Source: an uncultured Lentisphaeria bacterium
Lineage (GTDB): Bacteria > Verrucomicrobiota > Lentisphaeria > Victivallales > Victivallaceae
Length of the DNA stretch: 42,557 nt
NCBI GenBank assembly: GCA_903863035.1
Contig: CAIPAT010000017.1
Coordinates: 1-42,557 of the forward strand
Direction: 5' to 3'
The notes beneath the pieces were generated by a model. It was not told the DNA's origin, ran no database searches, and saw only the letters and a list, made by a program, of their open reading frames with translations. The position numbers and the translations under genes are program-made. Below are positions 1 to 7,021 of this stretch, piece by piece (the first letter of the stretch is position 1; the number at the start of each line of letters is the position of its first letter).

Positions 1-54
1 AATGACGTGATGTTTCTGCACAAGGTATGTCCAAGATGTCCAGAATGTGGAAAG

Positions 55-90
55 AGAGAAGTCAGGAGACAGGAGTCAGGAGACAGAATA
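55..90 (+). repeat. GGAGTCAGGAGACA word repeat
   Basis: Two tandem copies of a word close to GTCAGGAGACAG, ending in CAGAATA. A related copy in inverse orientation sits at 27541-27578, where it forms the 3' end of a transporter gene. This points to a short dispersed intergenic repeat family in this genome. Confidence 0.65.
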
Positions 91-130
91 AAGCGGTATT
101 ACGGCATTACAGCTTAACGGTATTACAGTC

Positions 131-184
131 AAACCGTAAAACCGTAAAACCGTAAAACCGTAAAACCGTGAAACCGTGAAACCG
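131..184 (+). repeat. 8-bp tandem array (AAAACCGT, about 7 copies)
   Basis: About seven head-to-tail copies of an 8-base unit AAAACCGT, the last two reading GAAACCGT and GAAACCGG. It is a simple-sequence array with no coding potential. Copy number may vary between strains. Confidence 0.85.
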
Positions 185-226
185 GAAAGCATGGATTTCT
201 CTGTGTCTTGCTAACTCTCGGGTTAG

Positions 227-334
227 TCCCGCAACTGCTGGATGCCGTAGTGCGAGAATGGTCCCGCAATGACGTGATGTTTCTGCACAGCTTTGTCCAA
301 ATTGTCCAAAATGGGGTAGCCCGCAGTTGCGGGA
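227..334. repeat. 12-bp inverted repeat containing a small GC hairpin
   Basis: TCCCGCAACTGC at 227-238 is the exact reverse complement of GCAGTTGCGGGA at 323-334. The right arm also lies within a local hairpin, CCCGC-AGTT-GCGGG at 320-333. A nearly identical hairpin (CCCGC-AGTC-GCGGG) occurs at 8967-8980, which suggests a REP-like family. Confidence 0.6.
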
Positions 335-376
335 GTTGAATTTTCAACCGCGCAGAGTATAGAACTGGATCCCAAA

Positions 377-414
377 ACTTTAGAATTTTAGAACTTTAGA
401 ATTTTAGAACTTTT
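377..414. repeat. 16-bp AT-rich tandem repeat
   Basis: The unit ACTTTAGAATTTTAGA is present twice exactly (377-392 and 393-408) with a partial third copy to 414. It ends 18 bases from the 3' end of the macB permease gene. Function is unknown. Confidence 0.85.
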
Positions 415-432
415 CAAAGAGTGTCCATGACG

Positions 433-1800
433 CTATTCGTAGCGCAGGGCGTCAATTGGGTCGAGGCGCGAAGCTTTCCATGCCGGGTAGAAACCGAAAA
501 CAATGCCGACGGTGGCGGAAACCCCGACTGCCGAGACAATTGCTGTCGGCGACGTCGCAATCGGCCAGTGCAGAAGCGCTTCAACCAGCAACGATCCGCC
601 ATGGCCAAGAATAATACCGATTATGCCGCCAATCATGCAGAGCACGACGGCTTCGACGAGAAACTGCCAGAGAATGTCCCTGCCCCTGGCGCCGACAGCC
701 ATGCGCAGTCCGATTTCGCGGGTGCGCTCCGTTACCGACACCAGCATGATATTCATAATGCCGACACCGCCGACCACGAGCGAGATCATGGCGACGCAGA
801 GCAGGAGGTTGGTCATCAATTTGGTAGTGGAGGTCAGCACTTTGGACATTTCAGTCATGTCACGGATGCTGAAATCATCAGGTTCGCCGGGTTGCAGCCG
901 GTGACGTTCGCGGAGCACGGCGGTCATCTGCTGAATAGCCGCCGGAATTTCTTCAGGGGACACTGCGGAGACGAGAATCTGGTCAACATTGACAAACCGT
1001 ACCGTCAGCATCGAATCCGCGATCTGGGTATCGGATTTATCCGGATAGAGTGCGAGCTGACTGCTGGGATAAACCTGGCTGAGAGTATTGAGGGAGGAAG
1101 CAGCAGCGCTGCTGCTCTGATTGGTATTGGCGAGACTAGAGCCGCTTACCCGGAATTTGATGCTGGTCCACGGCGCGATCACGATGTCGTCCTGGTCCAT
1201 GCCGACCATATTCGCCCCTTTCTGGCTCAAGACTCCGATAACCTTGAATGCGACATTCTTGATGCGCAGTTCTTTGCCGATGGGATCTTCACCCTGAAAA
1301 AGTTCGCGGGCAATAGTCTGTCCGACCAGGCAGACCCGGTTGGCGTTAAGCACGTCGCGCTCGGAAAAGCATTCGCCTTCGGCCAGGTCTTTCCATAGCT
1401 GTACTTCCAGCAGAGACGGAGTCGAGCCGCTCATTGATTGCGGTACCCAGTTGCGGCCGCTGTAAACCAGCTGAGTCCTGGCGCGGACAATCGGCGCACC
1501 GCAACGAACCGCCGGGCAGTCGCGGACAATCGCTTCATAATCGCCCGGGGTCAGCGTCATGGTGCTGCCGGCGCCGAAACTAACGCCGCCGGAGGAAGCA
1601 GTTCCCGGCAGAACCAGCAGGTTGTTGGCACCCATGCTGGTAATGGATTTCTGAATGGCGGCGGACGACCCCTGTCCGATTTCCATCATGGCAATAACCG
1701 CCCCGATACCGATAACGATACCCAGAGTGGTCAGCAATGCCCGCATCGGGTTGCGGCACAACGCGCGCATCGCGGTATGCAGGGTTCCCTGCAATTTCAT
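433..1800 (-). CDS. macB: MacB-type ABC transporter permease (FtsX family)
   Basis: Membrane subunit of a MacAB-like export system, 455 residues. One transmembrane helix lies near residues 21-40, followed by a large periplasmic MacB_PCD domain (about 45-310). Three C-terminal helices near 331-356, 380-400 and 420-440 form the FtsX domain, with the usual cytoplasmic segment TERTREIGLRMAVGA at 357-371. The protein lacks the fused N-terminal ATPase of E. coli MacB; that function is the separate upstream gene, which overlaps this one by 4 bases (ATGA). An excellent GGAGG lies 7 bases before the ATG. A Ser/Ala-rich stretch at residues 220-236 within the periplasmic domain is a low-complexity insertion. 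The family exports macrolides, peptides, lipoproteins or other amphiphiles; the substrate here cannot be read. It ends with TAG, so TAG is a normal stop codon in this genome. Confidence 0.93.
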   Translation of the reverse strand: MKLQGTLHTAMRALCRNPMRALLTTLGIVIGIGAVIAMMEIGQGSSAAIQKSITSMGANNLLVLPGTASSGGVSFGAGSTMTLTPGDYEAIVRDCPAVRCGAPIVRARTQLVYSGRNWVPQSMSGSTPSLLEVQLWKDLAEGECFSERDVLNANRVCLVGQTIARELFQGEDPIGKELRIKNVAFKVIGVLSQKGANMVGMDQDDIVIAPWTSIKFRVSGSSLANTNQSSSAAASSLNTLSQVYPSSQLALYPDKSDTQIADSMLTVRFVNVDQILVSAVSPEEIPAAIQQMTAVLRERHRLQPGEPDDFSIRDMTEMSKVLTSTTKLMTNLLLCVAMISLVVGGVGIMNIMLVSVTERTREIGLRMAVGARGRDILWQFLVEAVVLCMIGGIIGIILGHGGSLLVEALLHWPIATSPTAIVSAVGVSATVGIVFGFYPAWKASRLDPIDALRYE

Positions 1801-2522
1801 ATTTTGCCTCCGTCCGGTTCAGGTGCCAGGCTATGGCTGTATGCCCCGTCCACAATCAAGCCGTCATGGATATGGATAGTGCGCCGGGCGTGATTAGCGA
1901 CGGTGACGTCATGGGTAACCAGAATGATAGTAATACCGTCATGCTCATTAAGCTGTTTGAACATCCGCAGAACTTCCTCGCTGGTCTTCGAATCGAGATT
2001 GCCGGTAGGCTCGTCGGCGAAAAGCACCGGCGGATTATTAATCAGCGCCCTGGCAATCGCCACCCGCTGCTGCTGTCCGCCGGAAAGCTGGGACGGATGA
2101 TGATGGCTGCGGTCATCCAGGCCGACGCGGGCAAGCATTGCCATCCCCCGTTCATGCCGTTCTTTCGGGGTCAGGAAGTCAGCAGTATAAGTCAGCGGCA
2201 TGGTGACATTTTCCAGCGCACTGGTTCGTGAAAGCAGATTGAAGCTCTGAAAGACAAAGCCGATCTTCCGGTTGCGGACCATCGCCCGCTGGTCGTTGGA
2301 ATAGCTGGAGACCTCCTGTCCGTCCAGCCAGTATTCACCGGAACTTGGCCGGTCCAGGCAGCCGAGAATATTCATCAGAGTGCTTTTGCCCGAACCGGAA
2401 GCGCCCATCAGGGCAACCAGCTCGCCGCCGGCGACAGCCATTGACACACCTTTCAGTACCGGGACGTCAATTTCGCCCAGGTGGTATGTTTTTCTGATAT
2501 CTTTGAGTTCGATAAGGTTCAT
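1797..2522 (-). CDS. MacB/LolD-type ABC transporter ATP-binding protein
   Basis: Cytoplasmic ATPase of 241 residues that would power the adjoining FtsX-type permease. Visible motifs are Walker A GASGSGKST (residues 40-48), the Q-loop glutamine near 92, signature LSGGQQQR (146-153), Walker B VLFADEP (166-172) with catalytic Glu171, and the switch His204. The subfamily resembles the LolD/MacB group, in which the conserved NLDSKT follows Walker B. Its start overlaps the end of the macA-like gene by 4 bases and its stop overlaps the permease start by 4 bases, so the three are translationally coupled. AGGAG precedes the ATG by 3 bases. Confidence 0.95.
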   Translation of the reverse strand: MNLIELKDIRKTYHLGEIDVPVLKGVSMAVAGGELVALMGASGSGKSTLMNILGCLDRPSSGEYWLDGQEVSSYSNDQRAMVRNRKIGFVFQSFNLLSRTSALENVTMPLTYTADFLTPKERHERGMAMLARVGLDDRSHHHPSQLSGGQQQRVAIARALINNPPVLFADEPTGNLDSKTSEEVLRMFKQLNEHDGITIILVTHDVTVANHARRTIHIHDGLIVDGAYSHSLAPEPDGGKI

Positions 2523-3865
2523 CTTCTCCTGTTGCCTAGCTGAGGGGTAAACGGGTTGGTGGTGGCGGGCTTGCCTTTTTCCGCGACCCGCTGTCCGACA
2601 ATTACTTCCATGCCGTCTTTGATCTCATCGCCGCTGACTTCCGTCGTTGAGCCGTTGGTAATGCCGACATTGACTTTGAGCGGTTTCAACAGGTCGCCGT
2701 ACTGTACCCAGACCAGGCCGGGCTTCTGTTCTTCCGACTTCTCGCCGCGCTTTTTCCTGCCCTTGCCTTTGTCTTTGCCGTTGTCCGGTGTTTCACCGCC
2801 GGCGGCCGTCAAATTCTGGAACTGTGGCGGCACTTGTTCTATTTTCGGGATCCAGCGCAATGCGGAGTTCGGCACCTGCAGGACGTCGCTGCGCCTGGCC
2901 AGCTCAAACTGCACGCTGGCGGTAAGATACGGCAGCAGTTTTCCGCTGGAATTATCGGTAATGACTTCGACCGTAAAAGTCACGACGTTTTGCGTCATTG
3001 AGGCGTTCAGCCGGATTTTTCCGACCTCTCCCTTGAACACTTCGCCGGGAAACGCGTCAACCGTAAAGGTCACCGGCTGCCCGGGTCGGATTTTGCCGAT
3101 GTCGGCCTCGTTGACCGACACCCATACCTGCATACGTCTAAGGTCTTTGGCAATCAGGAAAAGGCTCGGGGCATTGAGGCTGGCTACCACCGTCTGCCCG
3201 ATATTGACCCGGCGGTCAATGACAATCCCGTTGACCGGAGATTTAATGGTGCAATAACTCAGATTCCGCCGGGCTTTCTGCAGCATGGCTTCAGATGAAG
3301 CAATCGACGCCTTTGCCTGCAGGATAGCAGCTTCCCCAACGGCCTTGCTGGCGATGGCGGAGTCCAGCGCTGACTTGAACGAATCGTAAGCGGACTCGGC
3401 AAGCGCCTGGGAAGGCCGCAGTTTCTGGGCGCGGGCCCAGTCGCGCTGAGCAAGGTCCAGCTTGGCAATAATCTGCTTAAGGTCGGCTTCAGCCCGCAGT
3501 GCCGAGGCCTGGGCCAGCCGCACCTGGGCTTCCGACTGGAGCAGTTCCGCCGCATACATTATATCATCAATCCGGGCCAGAACTGTGCCTTCCTCCACTT
3601 CCGAACCATAATCTATAGTCTTTCCATTTTTATCCTTGCCGAAACTCAGTATCTGCCCGGCAATCTGGGCGCCGACATTGATTACCTCCTCCGGTTCGAT
3701 CGTTCCAGTGGCATTTATCCCCGCCACCAGATCACCGCTCTGCACTTTTGCAGTCCGATAGGATACGCCATTGTCGGATAAACCTCCGCGGCTGTACCAT
3801 ATTCCAACGGCAATGCCGCCTCCAAGTGTAAGCATAGAAATTGTAATGATCAGCCAGTGTTTCAT
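2519..3865 (-). CDS. macA: MacA-like periplasmic adaptor (HlyD/RND membrane fusion protein)
   Basis: Adaptor linking the inner-membrane MacB-type pump to an outer-membrane channel, 448 residues. An N-terminal membrane anchor (about 4-24) precedes a barrel-sandwich segment. A helical coiled-coil hairpin of roughly 90 residues follows (about 112-202, Ala/Gln/Leu rich), then the second lipoyl half (SPVNGIVIDRRVNIGQTV), a beta-barrel and a membrane-proximal domain. A very basic Lys/Glu-rich stretch around residues 360-383 (GKDKGKGRKKRGEK) is an unusual insertion near the C-terminus. A GAGG ribosome site lies about 8 bases before the ATG. No TolC-like outer-membrane gene is in the operon, so a shared channel is presumably encoded elsewhere. 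Confidence 0.92.
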   Translation of the reverse strand: MKHWLIITISMLTLGGGIAVGIWYSRGGLSDNGVSYRTAKVQSGDLVAGINATGTIEPEEVINVGAQIAGQILSFGKDKNGKTIDYGSEVEEGTVLARIDDIMYAAELLQSEAQVRLAQASALRAEADLKQIIAKLDLAQRDWARAQKLRPSQALAESAYDSFKSALDSAIASKAVGEAAILQAKASIASSEAMLQKARRNLSYCTIKSPVNGIVIDRRVNIGQTVVASLNAPSLFLIAKDLRRMQVWVSVNEADIGKIRPGQPVTFTVDAFPGEVFKGEVGKIRLNASMTQNVVTFTVEVITDNSSGKLLPYLTASVQFELARRSDVLQVPNSALRWIPKIEQVPPQFQNLTAAGGETPDNGKDKGKGRKKRGEKSEEQKPGLVWVQYGDLLKPLKVNVGITNGSTTEVSGDEIKDGMEVIVGQRVAEKGKPATTNPFTPQLGNRRR

Positions 3866-3957
3866 AAAGTTACCTCAATATTGAATTATTATAAATATTT
3901 CAGCCCGGCATGGGCATTCAGTTTAATACTTCGTCAGTTACAATAAACGACCTCTCC

Positions 3958-4608
3958 TCAAGATATTTTGCCGCTTTCCGCCTGCCGCCTGATTGCGTCA
4001 ATCCCGGCCAGGCTGAAAGCGGTTATATGATCCGCCATCTCCTGCGGGTCAACCCTGGAAGGACGTGCTGCCGCTTTCAGGTTTCCGGTATGCCGTTCAC
4101 GCAAAACAGAATGCAGACATTGAGCTAAAATACTCGTCAGACAGAGTCCGACCTGCCGCAATGACGCTTTTCTGCCCAGCAATTCACGGATAACCTCTTC
4201 CATCCCTTTGCGGACGGGTTCAATTGATTCCTCCATGGCCGCAGACAATAATCCGGTCGGATTGACCATTTCGCGGTGTATGATTTCAAAAGATTTATTA
4301 TTAGGGTCGGCCACTCGCCGGATAATCGAATTTATCCGTCCGCGGAGCCGCTCTTCAGCAGATGCATCGGGAGCAATTCCTCCATCAGGAGGGCAGGCTT
4401 TCAATGAATCATGAAATGCCGTCTGCCAGGCTTCGATATACAGATTTTCCTTGCTCCGGAAATGATAATTGATCGCGGCAGTATTTGCTCCGCTGCGCCG
4501 GCATATCTCCGCGTGAGTGGCATCGCGATAGCCTTTTTCGCCAAACACGTCGCCTGCGACTTCAAGAATCCTGCGCCGGGTTTCTTCGCCATTTTTTCTG
4601 ACAGACAT
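3958..4608 (-). CDS. TetR family repressor, CecR/YbiH-like
   Basis: Predicted DNA-binding regulator of the downstream efflux genes. The N-terminal helix-turn-helix is clear (EETRRRILEVAGDVFGEKGY, then TAAINYHFRSKENLY), and the C-terminal half resembles the DUF1956 ligand domain of E. coli CecR, which controls an ABC exporter. I place the start at 4608 (216 residues, MSVRKNG), because the extra 13 residues of the longer frame look non-conserved; GGAAA lies upstream. The gene is first in an operon with macA and macB, 92 bases before macA. A consensus promoter with a palindrome overlapping its -10 lies immediately upstream, so autoregulation is likely. The inducing ligand is unknown. Confidence 0.88.
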   Translation of the reverse strand: MSVRKNGEETRRRILEVAGDVFGEKGYRDATHAEICRRSGANTAAINYHFRSKENLYIEAWQTAFHDSLKACPPDGGIAPDASAEERLRGRINSIIRRVADPNNKSFEIIHREMVNPTGLLSAAMEESIEPVRKGMEEVIRELLGRKASLRQVGLCLTSILAQCLHSVLRERHTGNLKAAARPSRVDPQEMADHITAFSLAGIDAIRRQAESGKIS

Positions 4609-4640
4609 AATAAATTTCCAGCTGCAAATATTAAGGAGAC

Positions 4641-4662
4641 AATTCAACTGCGCAGTTTAATT
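4641..4662. promoter_or_regulatory. Palindromic operator, probably for the TetR repressor
   Basis: A perfect 12-base palindrome, AACTGCGCAGTT (4646-4657), is flanked by AATT on both sides, giving a 22-base near-perfect inverted repeat with one mismatched pair. It lies 33-54 bases upstream of the tetR start and overlaps the -10 box of the consensus promoter. This is the expected size and position for a TetR operator that blocks its own promoter. Binding is inferred, not shown. Confidence 0.7.
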
Positions 4663-4688
4663 ATACGATTGAACAGGCATATTGTCAA
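4660..4688 (-). promoter_or_regulatory. Consensus sigma-70 promoter of the tetR-macAB operon
   Basis: Read on the minus strand, TTGACA (4688-4683) is followed by exactly 17 bases and then TATAAT (4665-4660), both hexamers matching consensus fully. The predicted transcription start falls around 4650-4655, inside the palindromic operator. This is the strongest promoter visible in the window. Confidence 0.85.
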
Positions 4689-4760
4689 GTTGAAATCCAG
4701 GCTCATGGAATTAAAAGACGCTGCAATCCTTGAAACTCTAGATTTAAATCCAGTAAGTTC

Positions 4761-4789
4761 TTGAAATGCCAAAACTTATGACATAGATT
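4761..4789 (+). promoter_or_regulatory. Candidate promoter for the glutaredoxin-like gene
   Basis: TTGAAA (4761-4766), a 17-base spacer and TAGATT (4784-4789) lie 78 bases before the ATG on the plus strand. The -10 box matches only four of six consensus positions, so this is a moderate candidate. Confidence 0.4.
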
Positions 4790-4866
4790 ATCCCGGTTAC
4801 TTCGAGATATCTATACTGCAAAATAGAGAATACCGGAATCAAAGAATAACTTACCGTGGAGTAAAA

Positions 4867-5136
4867 ATGTTAAACGTTTATGCTGCCGAATGGTGTCCGC
4901 ACTGCCGTAATACTGTCGCATGGCTGAAAGCACATAACGTGGAATTTCAGTACCATAATATTGACGAGATTGATGCTGAAGGCGGAGAACTTATAAGGAA
5001 AATCATTGATATCAACGGCGGTGACGACTGGGTTATTCCAACGCTGGAATTCAACGGGCAATGGCGTCCGGGCAAGGTATTTGACGCGGACGAACTGGAA
5101 TCCGACCTGAAATCACTTGGCGCACTAGAAAGCTAA
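4867..5136 (+). CDS. Glutaredoxin-like protein (CPHC active site)
   Basis: Small cytoplasmic thiol-disulfide oxidoreductase of 89 residues. The N-terminal strand is followed by the redox motif CPHC (Cys10, Cys13), and the conserved cis-proline appears in VIPTL (Pro58), with the C-terminal helix following. The CPHC dipeptide and the absence of the classical GSH-binding TVP-GG pattern resemble NrdH or mycoredoxin-type proteins more than GrxA, so the electron donor is uncertain. GGAG is placed 5 bases before the ATG. It is divergent from the tetR operon and 104 bases upstream of the lipase gene. No partner reductase gene is present nearby. Confidence 0.85.
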   Translation: MLNVYAAEWCPHCRNTVAWLKAHNVEFQYHNIDEIDAEGGELIRKIIDINGGDDWVIPTLEFNGQWRPGKVFDADELESDLKSLGALES

Positions 5137-5179
5137 AGACCGTTTAGTATTCAGTTTTAATGAAATGATCCGGTTTCTG

Positions 5180-5207
5180 TTGAAAACTGTGAACAATGCT
5201 GTATTTT
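5180..5207 (+). promoter_or_regulatory. Candidate promoter for the lipase gene
   Basis: TTGAAA (5180-5185), a 16-base spacer and TATTTT (5202-5207) stand 33 bases upstream of the lipase start. The match is partial, and transcription from the glutaredoxin gene could also read through. Confidence 0.35.
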
Positions 5208-5240
5208 AACTATTCTTAACAAATTTATAACGGAGATTTT

Positions 5241-6746
5241 ATGTCTATCATAAAAAACGCTCTTTTTACATCACTGACTGCGCTGTTTGTAGTCCTGTCC
5301 TTTGGTTGTTCATCTACCGACCCCTCCACCGGTTCATATAACTCGGCCGCGGTTTATGACAGACCGCTTTACAGCACTATTGCAAAAAATTCAATGGCTT
5401 ATGAGGGAATATATCGCAATCCGGTTATCGTAGTTCATGGTTTTCTTGGAGCAAGGTTGAAAAGCGCCACGACAGGCGATACCGTCTGGGGGTATATGAC
5501 CGGACGTGAAACGGTCTCCGGGTTTGCCGATTATCAGCTGCGCCAGCTTGCTCTGCCCATGGCTAAAGACAAGACATTGAAAGAACTTAAAGACCATATA
5601 TATGCCAGTGAAATGCTGGAAAGCTTTACCGTCAAGGTACTGGGCATGCAATTCGATGTCAACGCATACAATAAGATGCTGGACATGTTGAGAGAAGCCG
5701 GATATAATCAGGAAGGCAAACCGCTGCCGAAAAACAAGCATTTCAACTCGCTATTCACCTTCTATTACGACTGGCGGCGCGATATCCCGGAAAATGCGGC
5801 CAGACTACACGAGTTCATCCTGCAGAAAAGAGCATATATCCAGCAGGAATATAAAAAGCTGTACGGCATTGACAACTATAACGTACAATTCGATGTCATA
5901 GCTCATTCCATGGGCGGCATGGTCTCCCGTTACTATCTGCGTTACGGCAATCAGGATCTGCCGGCTGACGGCTCGATGCCGAAACTCGACTGGTTCGGCA
6001 GCAATTACATAGACAAACTGGTCATTGTCGGCACCCCCAACGCCGGATATCTCGATACGTTCGTCGAACTGACCAGAGGACTCCAGATTGAACCTCAAGC
6101 ACCGGTTTATCCTACTGCCGTTATCGGAACATTTCCGACCTACTACCAGATGCTGCCTTTGAACAGCACCAGATCAGTTGTTTATGCCGACGATCCCAAT
6201 GGCAAAGCTGTCAACCTATTTGACCCGCAGGAATGGATCAAGAACAAGTGGGGTTTGGCCGACCCTAATAATGACGAAATCCTTAAGAAAATAATGCCGG
6301 ATATAAAAACTCAGGAGGAAAGGCGGGCCATCGCCCTTGACCACCTGAACAAATGTCTCAAACGCGCTAAACAATTCACCGATGCGCTGAGAGTTGACGC
6401 CGCCCCGCCGGACGACGTGAACTTGTACTTGTTTCTTGGAGATGCGGTTCCGACCAGACGCGCGGCGGCAGTTGACCGGAGTAACGGCACATATAAAGTC
6501 ACTGACTACGAAGCCGGCGATGGCAAAGTGCTGGCATCAAGCGCCCGCCTGGACGAACGTGAAGGACGCAAATGGACTCCATTTATGCAATCCCCAATTA
6601 AATGGCAGACTGTTGTGCATTTAAACGCGGCGCATATGGGGATAACCTTGAGCCAGGAATTCGCCGACAACGTCGTTTTCTTTCTCCTGGAGAATCCCAC
6701 GAAGAACCAGCAGAACAGCATGAAAAAATATCTTAAGACTCCATAA
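5241..6746 (+). CDS. LCAT-like alpha/beta-hydrolase lipoprotein (lipase or acyltransferase)
   Basis: Predicted membrane-anchored esterase, lipase or acyltransferase of 501 residues. A hydrophobic signal ends in a lipobox-like FGC (Cys23), pointing to lipid attachment outside the cytoplasm. The core matches the lecithin:cholesterol acyltransferase/PlaF-like fold: strand-loop VIVVHGFLGARL (about 62-73), nucleophile elbow AHSMGG with Ser223, probable acid Asp427 in GDGKV, and probable His465 in AAHMG. A YYDWRR segment (175-180) is typical of LCAT relatives. CGGAG is correctly spaced before the ATG. The substrate is not evident. Confidence 0.85.
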   Translation: MSIIKNALFTSLTALFVVLSFGCSSTDPSTGSYNSAAVYDRPLYSTIAKNSMAYEGIYRNPVIVVHGFLGARLKSATTGDTVWGYMTGRETVSGFADYQLRQLALPMAKDKTLKELKDHIYASEMLESFTVKVLGMQFDVNAYNKMLDMLREAGYNQEGKPLPKNKHFNSLFTFYYDWRRDIPENAARLHEFILQKRAYIQQEYKKLYGIDNYNVQFDVIAHSMGGMVSRYYLRYGNQDLPADGSMPKLDWFGSNYIDKLVIVGTPNAGYLDTFVELTRGLQIEPQAPVYPTAVIGTFPTYYQMLPLNSTRSVVYADDPNGKAVNLFDPQEWIKNKWGLADPNNDEILKKIMPDIKTQEERRAIALDHLNKCLKRAKQFTDALRVDAAPPDDVNLYLFLGDAVPTRRAAAVDRSNGTYKVTDYEAGDGKVLASSARLDEREGRKWTPFMQSPIKWQTVVHLNAAHMGITLSQEFADNVVFFLLENPTKNQQNSMKKYLKTP

Positions 6747-6749
6747 AAA

Positions 6750-6772
6750 AACTTGTTTATTACAAACAAGTT
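6750..6772. terminator. Stem-loop after the lipase gene
   Basis: AACTTGTTT (6750-6758), a 5-base loop and AAACAAGTT (6764-6772) make a perfect 9-bp stem starting 4 bases after the lipase stop. A run of seven A precedes it, which gives a U-tract only for minus-strand transcripts. It may stop the radical SAM transcript, or act as a weaker terminator or 3' protector for the lipase mRNA. Confidence 0.6.
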
Positions 6773-6818
6773 ATACTCTGCACGTCGGGAAATTTAACAT
6801 AGATTGCGAAGATTTTTA

Positions 6819-6850
6819 GAGGCTGCCGATACCAGGGTATCGAAGGCCTC
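6819..6850. repeat. Imperfect hairpin between convergent genes
   Basis: GAGGC (6819-6823) pairs with GCCTC (6846-6850) around an inner perfect 7-bp stem, CGATACC (6827-6833) with GGTATCG (6836-6842). A 3-by-3 internal loop separates them. It lies in the 275-base gap between the convergent lipase and radical SAM genes; function is unknown. Confidence 0.5.
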
Positions 6851-6959
6851 GAAGATGGCGAATTAAAACTCGAAAGATCGTAATCCCGCAGGCGCAGGCG
6901 CTGGACGAGCGTCTTGCGGTTGACTTATTTCATTTGTCGCGTTTCATTATTGCTTCTAT

Positions 6960-7000
6960 AAACCGCAGTAACTAAAAATTTAGTTGTTCAACTGCGGTTT
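6960..7000. terminator. Two-tier inverted repeat 3' of the radical SAM gene
   Basis: AAACCGCAGT (6960-6969) pairs perfectly with ACTGCGGTTT (6991-7000), enclosing a second perfect stem AACTAAA (6970-6976) with TTTAGTT (6979-6985). It sits 22 bases past the stop of the radical SAM gene and is its likely terminator, though no long U-tract follows. Confidence 0.6.
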
Positions 7001-7021
7001 ACAGACCAAATTGGCTCAGTC

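Larger units (their letters stand above)
1..289 (+). repeat. Direct repeat, two copies 267 bases apart
   Basis: Twenty-two identical bases beginning AATGACGTGATG and ending TGCACA occur at 1-22 and at 268-289. Similarity continues loosely after both copies (TGTCCAAGATGTCCAGAATG versus TGTCCAAATTGTCCAAAATG). The first copy starts at the window edge, so the repeat may extend further left. Confidence 0.8.
1..432. other. Repeat-rich non-coding region
   Basis: No credible gene is seen in these 432 bases. The stretch downstream of the macB permease gene holds several repeat types, listed separately: a 22-base direct repeat, GGAGTCAGGAGACA-type words, an 8-base tandem array, an inverted repeat of TCCCGCAACTGC and a 16-base tandem repeat. 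Open frames across it are created by the repeats and have no family resemblance. The macB gene ends at 433 and no strong intrinsic terminator was found between it and the repeats. Confidence 0.7.

Noticed and set aside
131-184. CRISPR array
   Set aside because: The 8-base units are contiguous with no spacers and no cas genes are present.
129-347. Minus-strand 72-codon frame in the first intergenic region
   Set aside because: Its C-terminal repeat of Phe-Tyr-Gly-Phe-Thr-Val comes only from translating the 8-bp tandem array.
421-1398. Plus-strand 325-codon frame opposite the macB permease
   Set aside because: It is the shadow of a clearly recognised MacB-type protein on the minus strand; composition rich in His, Arg and Asp is typical of antisense frames.
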